Assembly: GCA_938743325.2 (NCBI GenBank)
Contig: OW568862.1
Coordinates: 1,217,501-1,281,500, forward strand
Origin: Pycnococcus provasolii
Taxonomy: Eukaryota > Chlorophyta > Pseudoscourfieldiophyceae > Pseudoscourfieldiales > Pycnococcaceae
Direction of reading: 5' to 3'
DNA: 64,000 nt
In this document: positions 1 to 8,272 of the stretch, piece after piece
Layout: each line of letters begins with the position of its first letter
How positions within the stretch are numbered: position 1 is the first letter of the stretch
Made by a program: the position numbers and the translations under genes
Notes under the pieces: generated by a model
What the model was told of the DNA's origin: nothing
The model's database searches: none
What the model saw: only the letters and a program-made list of their open reading frames with translations

Positions 1-192
1 CAAACGTCACAAGGATGCGGCGACGAATGACGAATCTAGGAGGACGAAGAGGGCCAGGCGAGCTTAATTAACATTTCTTTAGTAACTCGAATTTTGTTAA
101 TTTTGTCGAATTTCGTGCTGAGCACGGCGCGCGAATTGCATGTGGCATCCGAGGCTGCGGCTGACGCCGCCGTAGCAAGCTTCGCCATTATT

Positions 193-935
193 TCAGTCCA
201 TGGCGAGCCACCACAGCGCCGCAAACACCACCCCGCCCCCCTCGGCGTGATTCGTCAACGTCTGCTTCAAGTCGCGAAGAGATACCATGCTCACTTCAAT
301 GTCCTCCGTATCCTCAAGTGCCTGCTTAGGATTCGCATTCACGGCGGCATCCAAGTCAACGCTCACCTGAACCAAATGTATCGTCTCGTCCGTAAGTCCA
401 GGCGACATGGCGAGGGCCGGAGACACGTCGTCAACCGTTCCCGTGTACCCTGTTTCTTCCAGGAGTTCGCGTAAAGCAGCTTGCGCCGGCGTCTCACCCT
501 CGTCGATGAGTCCCGCGGGAAGTTCCAACGTGTACGCGTTCACCGGCGGGCGGAACTGCCTAAAATAAGGGAAAAGTCAATGAGCATTTGTTTTTCGAAA
601 AGAAAACACAGCACAAGGGGGTGTCAGAGAGGTGGGTGTCAGCAACTAGGAACCAAACGCAAGACACAAAAAAGAAAATGGTCGCTGAAGAAAGGTTTTT
701 ACCTTACGAGCATGGTGGACGCCTCTTTGCCAGCCCCACGTAATTTCACAAAAATGGCAACCGCGTCTGCCGCGGTTGGCGAGCGTTTGGTGGTTCGGCT
801 GACGAGGTCCCATTTGCGTGATTCGCCTTTGGCGTCCCTGTAGGTTAGCGTGACTAGGGAGAGCCAGCGTGTGGAGGCAACGACCGTGCGTTCGAGCACG
901 GTTTGCGCGCTTTCCGTCGAAGACGTCGTGCCCAT
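193..935 (-). CDS. Nudix hydrolase (ADP-sugar pyrophosphatase-like), paralogue 1, one intron
   Basis: Predicted to hydrolyse a nucleoside diphosphate linked to another moiety, with ADP-ribose/ADP-sugar type substrates suggested by similarity to the NUDT5 group. The Nudix box is complete: GLIDEGE, then REL and EETGY with the expected spacing. Exon 1 is 935-703 and exon 2 is 559-193. The 143-nt intron (702-560) has donor GTAAAA and acceptor TTTTAG and is in phase 2, restoring the motif VRQFRPP that is uninterrupted in the neighbouring paralogue. The product is about 199 aa. I chose the Met at 935 because homology to the next gene begins shortly after it; the frame stays open upstream to 1199, so a longer targeted form is possible. 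Lies tail-to-head in tandem with the gene at 1111-1818. Confidence 0.85.
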
Positions 936-1110
936 GAGCAAACTGCGGAGAATGACGACGAACCTGCGGGGAGGGTCACAACAGAGACTGCCCGGGCCCG
1001 GGGAGGGGCTGAGGAGCACGTTCAGCAGAGGGGATCCGCCCTTGAGCCCCATTTTCCTCGTGGGGGAATCGACTATTCGGGCTTTTTTTGGCATGAACGA
1101 AAATCGTAAT

Positions 1111-1818
1111 CTATACAGTTTGGTGGTACAGGCCAGCGAAGACGACGTCGCCGCGCTCACTCGCCTTATCCAAGAAACCGCGTAGGTCCTTGACAGCAAC
1201 CACGCTCACTTCAATGCTCTCCGTATCGTCAAGAGCTTGCTTCGGATCCGCGTTAACAGCGGCGTCCAGATCGACGGTGCACGTCACGAGGCGAATGCAC
1301 TCGTCCGTGAGGCCCGCCGAGAGGGACAGAGGCGGAGAAACGTGCTCGACAACGGCGGTATACCCAGTCTCCTCCTTGAGTTCACGCAGGGCAGCCTCCG
1401 ACGCAGTCTCGCCTGCGTCCAGGAGTCCCGCTGGCAGTTCGATCGTGTGGCAGTTGAGCGGCGGGCGGAACTGACGCACGACGATCGTGCGAACAGGCTC
1501 ACCCTCCTTGTACATTTTCGTGAAGATTGCGACGGCGTCAGCGTCAGCGTTTTCATTTCTGGTCGTTCGTCGCACCATATCCCACTTCCGGTCGTTTCCC
1601 TTGGCATCCCTATACGAGAGCGTGTCGAGTGCGAGCCAGCGCGTTGCCGCGACTTCCTGCCGATCCGTGACTTGCGGCTTGCCAACTGAGGATACGTCGT
1701 GGAACGAAGAAGAAGCACGTGATGAAGCACGTGATGAAGCACAAGAACGGGCACAAGCACAAGCATGTCTGAACCGAACAAGACTACCCACACCATACCA
1801 CACTGTCATAGCGGACAT
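1111..1818 (-). CDS. Nudix hydrolase (ADP-sugar pyrophosphatase-like), paralogue 2
   Basis: Intronless 235-aa paralogue of the adjacent Nudix gene. The Nudix box GLLDAGE followed by REL and EETGY is intact at about residues 136-158, preceded by VRQFRPP, and the DLDAAVN.DPKQALDDTE segment is shared with paralogue 1. The N-terminus (about 55 residues, basic and Ser/Arg/Ala-rich with an imperfect ASSR repeat) looks like an organellar transit peptide. The start at 1818 is the first Met and lies 170 bp from the divergently transcribed pseudouridine synthase, so the two probably share a promoter. The tandem arrangement and the extra intron in paralogue 1 point to duplication followed by intron gain or loss. 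Substrate is inferred only from family resemblance. Confidence 0.88.
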   Translation of the reverse strand: MSAMTVWYGVGSLVRFRHACACARSCASSRASSRASSSFHDVSSVGKPQVTDRQEVAATRWLALDTLSYRDAKGNDRKWDMVRRTTRNENADADAVAIFTKMYKEGEPVRTIVVRQFRPPLNCHTIELPAGLLDAGETASEAALRELKEETGYTAVVEHVSPPLSLSAGLTDECIRLVTCTVDLDAAVNADPKQALDDTESIEVSVVAVKDLRGFLDKASERGDVVFAGLYHQTV

Positions 1819-1987
1819 ACAGTAGAGTGGAGCACTACTGCTGATGCCGATAAGGAGTGGCCTTCGGGCTTCCCCTTTGCGGTGGGATTTCAGGATTTTG
1901 CCAGCTCACACCCGTCTTTAGGGTACTTTTTCCGACCCTCTCTCTCTCCGGCTGGCTGTCCGGGTACTCACTGGTTCGCCCTCTGTC

Positions 1988-3127
1988 ATGGCTGCCACGA
2001 CTTCAGTTGGACAACACGTCCTCAATAGTGGTAGTACCAATCATAGGTGTGTTGCTCGTCCTCGTCCTCGTCCTCGACCTCGTCCTTGTCGTTGTCTTGG
2101 CCGTGCATTTCCATTCACTGGCTCTGGGTCTCGGTCTCCTCTTCCCTTGCTTGCTGCGGCGTCGTCGTCATCCCGTGGGGTTCGAAATTCGTCACCACAA
2201 CAACACGTCCAACGCAGGTCTCAGAAGCATAATAATGTTGGTCATCTTCACGATAATAACAAAGTTAATGGTAAAATTGAGGAAGCAGGCGTGCGTGTCA
2301 ACAAGGCGTTCAGACAAACGCACAGTCGACGGGAGGCTGATGCACTCGTGGCGAGTGGGCGAGTACACGTGAACGGAACGAAGCCCGAACCGGGAACGAG
2401 ACTCCAACCAGGTGATGTCGTGACGCTCGACGGAAAACGTGTCGCGTGGGAACGCCTCGAGCCAACATCAAAGAAACGTCAAACGAAAGAAACGGCAGCT
2501 TCTTCGAAGGCTGCTTCAACACCTGCAGACGTACGGCAATCGATGAAGAAATTCGTTTACATTGCATACCACAAGCCGAAAGGTGTCACGTGTACGACAG
2601 ATCAGAAAGACGCCACGAACCTACTCGCAGCTCTGCAGCGTGCTGGCGTGGAAAAAAAGTCGAAAAATCAGCGACTTTTCCCCGTCGGTAGGCTGGATAA
2701 GCTGTCCACGGGCCTCCTGGTCGTGACGAGCGACGGACGTGTCCCGAACGCCGTGCTGGCACCAGACGCAAAATATCAAAAGCAATACGTTGTGAAGCCG
2801 CACGAGCGCGTCACCGACGAGCACCTGCGCGAACTTCGCTCGGGCGTCATCATCACAACCACCGCTCAGAGGAAGGGTGCAAAACCTCTGACAGCCAAAA
2901 CGATGCCTTGCCAAGTCGACCGACGTGGCGACGATCTCTGCTTCACCCTCGAAGAAGGCCGTAATCGGCAAATTAGACGCATGCTGGAGGCGCTTGGATA
3001 TCGCACGCTTGCACTGCACCGTCCAAGCTTCGCTGGGCTTAAGTTGCACGGCCGAACGGCAGCGCCAGGCGGGTGGGCACTTCTCGAAGGAGACGAACTT
3101 GACGTCGTCGCTAAATGGTTAAAATGA
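1988..3127 (+). CDS. S4-domain rRNA pseudouridine synthase (RsuA/RluB/RluF family), probably organellar
   Basis: Isomerises uridine to pseudouridine in rRNA, most likely of plastid or mitochondrial ribosomes. The 379-aa product has a basic, Ser-rich N-terminal targeting region (about 1-95), an S4 RNA-binding domain (about 96-150, with VNKAFRQTHSRREADALVA and a GDVVTLDG end), and a PSI-synthase catalytic domain from about 185. The catalytic motif is GRLDKLSTGLLVVTSDG, with the conserved Asp in GRLD. The C-terminal EGRNRQIRRMLEALGY motif is typical of the family. The start is the first Met of the open frame, just after the divergent promoter. Its stop codon TGA is the first triplet of a dispersed repeat also found at 8176-8272 and 23987-24032. 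Convergent with the ERV46-like gene. Confidence 0.9.
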   Translation: MAATTSVGQHVLNSGSTNHRCVARPRPRPRPRPCRCLGRAFPFTGSGSRSPLPLLAAASSSSRGVRNSSPQQHVQRRSQKHNNVGHLHDNNKVNGKIEEAGVRVNKAFRQTHSRREADALVASGRVHVNGTKPEPGTRLQPGDVVTLDGKRVAWERLEPTSKKRQTKETAASSKAASTPADVRQSMKKFVYIAYHKPKGVTCTTDQKDATNLLAALQRAGVEKKSKNQRLFPVGRLDKLSTGLLVVTSDGRVPNAVLAPDAKYQKQYVVKPHERVTDEHLRELRSGVIITTTAQRKGAKPLTAKTMPCQVDRRGDDLCFTLEEGRNRQIRRMLEALGYRTLALHRPSFAGLKLHGRTAAPGGWALLEGDELDVVAKWLK

Positions 3128-3222
3128 GATCCCTCATTCAGTAATGGAGTGTACTTTTAGTTTGTCCAACGTGTCGTTCATTCACACCATTCACTTTCAC
3201 CATTCAGCCCATTCACCGGTGC
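3125..3222 (+). repeat. Dispersed 3'-end repeat, copy 1
   Basis: About 98 bp starting with TGAGATCCCTCATTCAGTAA, followed by a TTTAGTTTGTCCAA block and an (A)CCATTCAC-rich tail ending near CACCGGTGC. The first TGA is the stop codon of the pseudouridine synthase. It matches 8176-8272 on the other strand over its full length and 23987-24032 over the first 45 bp. It therefore supplies the 3' UTR of this gene. Confidence 0.85.
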
Positions 3223-3272
3223 CATTCACCGCGCGTTTTTGTTCATTGACAAATTAGTTCTTAGATTACATC

Positions 3273-4439
3273 TCAGGTTGATTCCATCGCCTTCCAAGCC
3301 CATCTGTCAACCATTCTTGTGACTGCGAAGACGCCTCCAACTACGGCGCACACACGCGTGAGATAGTGGCCAAACTTGAATGGAACCTCGTCAATCGTGA
3401 TGGCAATGGGACTCAGGTCGTACACGAAGAACACGGCGGGTACCACACCGTCGCCAGGCTTAGTGTGGCTGACGTACTCGGTGACCGAGTACTGGTTCGT
3501 ACGAAGCACACGCCTTCCCTCGTCATCGTCAAACGTGGGCTCGTCACCCTCCTCCTCGCGCCTCTCCACCTCCGCCGCCGCCGCCGCGGCAGATGCCGCC
3601 CGCGTTGTCACAACGCGAGGAACAGCTCTGGCACTGCGGTAGCGGTAGTTGGTCGGAACGATCTTCATGAAGTAGCGAAACGTGCTCGCGCCGCTCGAAA
3701 CCGTGCGCGCTGTTCCGTCGAGAGGGTTGACCCGTCCGGGATACGCGCGGCCGAAGCTGAGTATGTCGATGGTGTGGCTCGTGTTAATACGCGCGGTGTC
3801 CGCGGCGAACAGCTGCTGCAGCACGAAGAAATTTTGCGTGTGCACGCTGATGTGAAAGTTTCCACCCACGCGCTCTACGTCGAGGTGTCCGTACACACGG
3901 CAACCTTCCTCTCTTCCCAGCGCCTTCTCGATGTCGCGCACAATCTGCTGCGAGTGCTGGAACGCGCGCACGTGGCGCTGCAAGGCGGACGGTGCGGAGT
4001 TATCCTCCTTGCCGTCCTTGGTCATCAAACCACCCTGCTGCGGCGTATCTCTCAGCGTCCACTCTCGCTCTGGCGTCTTTCCCACGATCGCCGCGCCGTT
4101 CGAGTCGAGCGGCTGCTTGTAGATGGACGTGTGCAGGTCCACCTCGTGCTTTCCACTTTGGTCGAGCGCGTCGAGGGAGACTGCGACGCATGGCAGGCGC
4201 CACAAGCTTATGTCCACGTGTATGCGTAGCTTTTCGTGCTTCGTGGCGTCGACGTCCATTCTCTGCACGGTGGCTGGCCTTAACGAGAGCGCCGTCTCGT
4301 TCACGAACAGCACGAGCGCGATGACGATGCCCATGAGCGTGACGACCGCGCCGGTTGTTGTTTGCGTGGTAAGGTGTTCTTGCGCGCGCGGGTACGCGGA
4401 CAGGCGCCGCAGCGACGAGAGCGGGCCGGCGCGCGCCAT
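3273..4439 (-). CDS. ERV46/ERGIC3-like ER-Golgi cargo receptor
   Basis: Membrane protein of COPII vesicles that cycles between ER and Golgi and acts as a receptor for cargo, normally with an ERV41 partner. The 388-aa product has the family topology: a short cytosolic N-terminus, TM1 at about 29-46 (TLMGIVIALVLFVNE), a large lumenal domain, and TM2 near 355-375. Family landmarks are DISLWRLPCVAVSLDALD, the GCRVYGHLDVERVGGNFHIS block (about 180-200), and VFFVYDLSPIAITIDE just before TM2. Length fits the ERGIC family. The C-terminus lacks an obvious dilysine signal. Start at 4439 is the first Met and faces the ankyrin gene across a promoter region containing a telomere-like tract. Confidence 0.88.
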   Translation of the reverse strand: MARAGPLSSLRRLSAYPRAQEHLTTQTTTGAVVTLMGIVIALVLFVNETALSLRPATVQRMDVDATKHEKLRIHVDISLWRLPCVAVSLDALDQSGKHEVDLHTSIYKQPLDSNGAAIVGKTPEREWTLRDTPQQGGLMTKDGKEDNSAPSALQRHVRAFQHSQQIVRDIEKALGREEGCRVYGHLDVERVGGNFHISVHTQNFFVLQQLFAADTARINTSHTIDILSFGRAYPGRVNPLDGTARTVSSGASTFRYFMKIVPTNYRYRSARAVPRVVTTRAASAAAAAAEVERREEEGDEPTFDDDEGRRVLRTNQYSVTEYVSHTKPGDGVVPAVFFVYDLSPIAITIDEVPFKFGHYLTRVCAVVGGVFAVTRMVDRWAWKAMEST

Positions 4440-5145
4440 CGTGCTGCCCCTTCGTCCAACTTAAGCGGTTTTTATCTCAGCAGCGGGATGGGGAGCCGAT
4501 CCAAAAGTGAAGGCGGACGGAGAAGGAGAGGAGGGGAGAACAGAACATGGGGGAGGGAGAACAAAACCCTAACCCTAACCCTAACCCTAACCCTAACCCC
4601 GTAACCCTAACCCTAACTGTTTTAATCGCTAAGGTAAGTTCGGGCCTTCCTAACCGTAATTACCACCGACAACGGACCCGGTTAACCCCTGATCTGTCCC
4701 TCCCTCACCACGGGCCTCTCCTCTCCTCTGGGGAGTTCCTCTGGGGTGCCATTGCAAGGTTGCATTGCATGCAGGGAACTTGTCCTCCCCCTCTCCCAGC
4801 CTGGAGGGGGAGGGGTCCCCGGCGCCGGCCCTGGGAGGTGGGGTGGCCCTTAAGGCGTTGACCCGGTCAGCCGGTGCAAGTACAGGTACCGCACGCCGGC
4901 CATTCGCTCATTCGTTCTCAGCTCCTACGATAGCTCAGATCACGCAGTTCAGCTCTTTCATGCCGTTCTCGCCATTCTCAGCTGGATTGGGAATAGGTCC
5001 AGCTGGTCCAGCTACTTCCCAGGTGGAGAAGAAGGAGCAGCCTTACACGACGGGACGAACCACCTCGCGACCGGGACGACACGGCGCGCGATGGCCGCTC
5101 TCTGCAAGAGAGAAAACGACAAAGGCGATCGGAGACCCGACCACG
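4440..5145. promoter_or_regulatory. Divergent intergenic region, ERV46-like / ankyrin gene
   Basis: About 700 bp between two outward-facing genes. It holds a CCCTAA tract (4567-4618) and GC-rich sequence. The ankyrin frame is open back to about 4765, so part of this stretch may be coding if an upstream start is used. No other element was recognised. Confidence 0.5.
4567..4618 (+). repeat. Interstitial telomere-like tract 1 (CCCTAA)n
   Basis: About eight CCCTAA units, interrupted once by CCCCGTAA. Located in the divergent promoter of the ERV46-like and ankyrin genes. Confidence 0.95.
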
Positions 5146-8028
5146 ATGACCATCGCGCAGCTCGCCGCGGTCGTCGAGGCGGCGGGGAAGACGAAGGAAC
5201 TCGCCAGCGCGAAGTCGAGAGAAGAACTCGTCCAACTCTGCTCACAGGTGCTCGCGTCAGAAGCCGCGCAGGCGCGCGCATCCGCCAAACTCGGCACAAT
5301 GCCGCGCACGCTAGGAGGGGGTGTGCAGACGACGTCGCTCGCCGTCCTCAGTCCGAGGGCAGTCTCAGCAAGACAGGCGAAAACCAACCAAAAGGACTAC
5401 AACGCCCAACCCGCGAGGAGGCCGGCGTCTGCCACCACAACAACAGCGAGCACTACAACGGCACAAAGACGCGTGGGACATGACGTCGCCAACTTCAGAC
5501 TGTGCCCAAACGTCAAGGCGACGAGAAGAACGGCGTACAGTGCAGCCTTGGAGGAGTCAACGCGCGCGCGCTTAACGTCCGGACTTGGCCTCGATCTCGC
5601 CGCGCCACCTTCCTTTCCTGCCACAGTTACAGCGAAATCGCCGCGCGGCAGGCACAAGTACAGGGGACGGACGGTGCACATTCCAACCAGGTTGCCTGGG
5701 AACGAATCGCCGCGCGTTTTGAATGCTGGAAAACCGCCGTCTCCTAGCCCCAAATCGCCTGACGAACCGAAAGTCATGTCGCCTCCGCCAAGGAAGGCCA
5801 TTAAGGTCGGCGATGTCGACGTTCCGACAAGACTCGAGGCGCAGCGCACGGCACGTGAGATTGTCATGAACATGTCGATGTCCCTGAGCCTTCTGCGGCA
5901 ATTCACCGACACAAGTAAATGCTGGCTCAGCCTCGTTGCGGACGTGGCTGCGTGTGTCGACAACGGAAGCTTTGGGCTGCCGTGCCCAACGAGCCGACCG
6001 CGCGACACCGTCCGTGTTGTGGTCGTGCTCCCGGGCCACGATGCGCTCTGGGGCGACGTCATGGCTGCGCTCGAGTACGCGTCGCGCGAGGGAGGTCCTG
6101 GAGACAAGGAACTCAAGTCCATTCGCTCACAGGAGATTCGATACGACAGTTCCACACGTGAATACGAGGTTGGGATTGATGACGCCTTTGCGCCGAGGCT
6201 GGCTGCGCAGAGCGAGACGCGCTTCGTCATTCCCGCACTCTCGTGCGCGGGCTTCAGCGAGGGAGAAACCGCGATGATCATCTCGCAGGCGTGTCGCATC
6301 GCGGACGCCGTGCTCGTTCCCTTTGGTCGCCCAGCCGAAACGAAACCGTCGGCGCTGTATCGTCCGACGGGCATTAAGGGTTCGCAGAGTCAGGTGCACG
6401 CATGGCCGATGGGCATGCGCAACAAGAACCCGCTTAATCTGCTGAGCCATATTCTTGCGATCGTCGAAGCGGACGATATTGACGTTCCGATCGTGGCTGT
6501 AGCTCGCCAAATCGAAAATCTCTCAGACCTCAAGGCAGCCACAGACGCGTCGAACCTTGACGCCGACGTGTGGCCAGCGTCGACGGAGGTGAAGCACAGC
6601 AACATGCGCTGGATCTTTGCCAACATCCTAACAATCGACGGTGACGTCCCTTGTGCCGGCGAAAGCCGCGATCGGCTGAACTTGTACGCGTACCTTCGAC
6701 GACAAACGCGGTACATCGATGCCACGAGCTTAGCAAGCCGCGCTCGCGGCATTGCATCGCGTTTGCTTATATCGAACATTTTCCTCTACCCGGAGCTCGC
6801 GGTGCTGTCGTGCGGCCTGACATTTCCGCCACGGGCAGCAGTTGATGACATGAGGCGTGGTGCAACCAGCGCGACTATGCTGCACGCCGCGTCGCTCGCA
6901 AAGCATGCGTCGGCCGTCACCGCGCTTCTGAACCGAGGCGCAGACGTTAACGAGGTGGATGACTTCGAGAGGACGGCGGTGTCCTACGCCGCCGAGTCTG
7001 GGTGCGCCGTCGTGGTGAGTAGATTGCTGGATGCTGGCGCAGATGCTATGCGACCATCACGGCTGGGTCAACCGAAGGAAATTGTGTATGAGGAAGGACA
7101 CACAGATCGCGACGCTGATACGACTAATGATACGGCATTCACGCTCAGCGCTGTGAAAAGATCAGCGACAGATGTCGATGAAGAGCGGAGGCGGCTGGGC
7201 ATACCATCGCCGCCACCGGCAGACCATCCGTTGCGCGAGCCAACCCCGCCTGGTGAAGACGACAACGCTACACCCAAACATGAGCATCACCTGCTAAAGG
7301 GCCACGAGCTCTACGACAAGTCTCCGATCCATTATGCGGTTGCGCATCATGGTCGCGCATCCGCGCTGCGCGCCCTCTTACGTACAAGGGATGGCATAGA
7401 CGTTCTCGCGCAGGACTCGTATGGCATGACCGCACTTCACTACGCCATACTCTTGAATCGCGTCGACGCGGTGAAGACGCTACTGTGGGCAACCTTTGAC
7501 CCTTCGCTAGGTCCGAACGCGGCTCCTTGGGGCGCACGTGGTGGCGAACGTGGGCGTGACATGAGGGAAATTCTGATTGCCGAGGGCGCTCGTGTTGCCA
7601 AATTGCCTCACATCACGGGGAATTCGAGCATTCTCGAAGTGGCTGCGGAGATGCTGCTCGTTCAGGCACAGGACGGGACGACGCCCGCGGCAATCGCCGC
7701 GGGGCTGAGCAACCAATCTGTCATCAGCTTGATTGAAAAGGTCGTGGTGAAGCTTCGCCGCCCGGCGCCGCTTTTGGCACGCCGCGTGCTACAGGAGGGT
7801 TACCACTGCACGCGAATCCCTGGAGCGGCGTGGTTGGAGACGGGACTTCATGGCGCGGGAGTGAAGGAGGCTGAGGAATGGGATGCGGAGGCGATCGGCG
7901 TGGGAGGTGAGTCCATCGGAAATCCCGGTTGGCTTGGACTCTCCGGCGAGGTCAGTGAAGCCTCGCTCCGATGCATCCAGCAGAGCAGGGTGGAGGCTCC
8001 TGGGCTCCTCCCGGCGCGTCTCCGGTGA
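5146..8028 (+). CDS. Ankyrin-repeat protein
   Basis: 960-aa protein from the Met at 5146; the frame is open upstream to 4765, giving up to 1,087 aa. I prefer 5146 because the sequence after it (MTIAQLAAVVEAAGKTKELA) looks like a structured helical start whereas the upstream part reads like untranslated DNA. Residues about 70-230 are low-complexity and basic. The middle region (about 280-560) is globular with no family I recognise. Ankyrin repeats follow: about 572-635 (TMLHAASLAKHASAVTALL and GADVNEVDDFERTAVSYAA) and about 720-785 (SPIHYAVAHH and GMTALHYAILLNRVDAVKTL). The two ankyrin blocks are separated by a charged linker. It probably acts as a protein-interaction scaffold; partners are unknown. 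Convergent with the TMEM209-like gene. Confidence 0.75.
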   Translation: MTIAQLAAVVEAAGKTKELASAKSREELVQLCSQVLASEAAQARASAKLGTMPRTLGGGVQTTSLAVLSPRAVSARQAKTNQKDYNAQPARRPASATTTTASTTTAQRRVGHDVANFRLCPNVKATRRTAYSAALEESTRARLTSGLGLDLAAPPSFPATVTAKSPRGRHKYRGRTVHIPTRLPGNESPRVLNAGKPPSPSPKSPDEPKVMSPPPRKAIKVGDVDVPTRLEAQRTAREIVMNMSMSLSLLRQFTDTSKCWLSLVADVAACVDNGSFGLPCPTSRPRDTVRVVVVLPGHDALWGDVMAALEYASREGGPGDKELKSIRSQEIRYDSSTREYEVGIDDAFAPRLAAQSETRFVIPALSCAGFSEGETAMIISQACRIADAVLVPFGRPAETKPSALYRPTGIKGSQSQVHAWPMGMRNKNPLNLLSHILAIVEADDIDVPIVAVARQIENLSDLKAATDASNLDADVWPASTEVKHSNMRWIFANILTIDGDVPCAGESRDRLNLYAYLRRQTRYIDATSLASRARGIASRLLISNIFLYPELAVLSCGLTFPPRAAVDDMRRGATSATMLHAASLAKHASAVTALLNRGADVNEVDDFERTAVSYAAESGCAVVVSRLLDAGADAMRPSRLGQPKEIVYEEGHTDRDADTTNDTAFTLSAVKRSATDVDEERRRLGIPSPPPADHPLREPTPPGEDDNATPKHEHHLLKGHELYDKSPIHYAVAHHGRASALRALLRTRDGIDVLAQDSYGMTALHYAILLNRVDAVKTLLWATFDPSLGPNAAPWGARGGERGRDMREILIAEGARVAKLPHITGNSSILEVAAEMLLVQAQDGTTPAAIAAGLSNQSVISLIEKVVVKLRRPAPLLARRVLQEGYHCTRIPGAAWLETGLHGAGVKEAEEWDAEAIGVGGESIGNPGWLGLSGEVSEASLRCIQQSRVEAPGLLPARLR

Positions 8029-8175
8029 CAAGGTACAATAGAGTAATATATATATGACTATCGCATGTTTGATACTTTACAGTAATTACACGTCGCTCCC
8101 GCCGTCGCTTCTTCCCGGATCCCCGTCGCGGACCGTAACTGTCGCGTAATCTTGCCACAACGTCCCATTGGGGAA

Positions 8176-8272
8176 GCACCGGTGAATGCGCTGAATGGTG
8201 AAAGTGAATGGTGTGAATGGACAACCGCTGGACAAACCAAATTGCAATTTCATTACTGAATGAGGGATCTCA
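8176..8272 (-). repeat. Dispersed 3'-end repeat, copy 2
   Basis: Minus-strand copy of the repeat at 3125-3222, including the CACCATTCACTTTCACCATT section. On the minus strand its first TGA (8272-8270) is the stop codon of the TMEM209-like gene, exactly as copy 1 provides the stop of the pseudouridine synthase gene. Confidence 0.85.

Noticed and set aside
4551-4620. Chromosome end at a telomeric tract
   Set aside because: Intact genes continue on both sides and the tracts are short, so they are interstitial.
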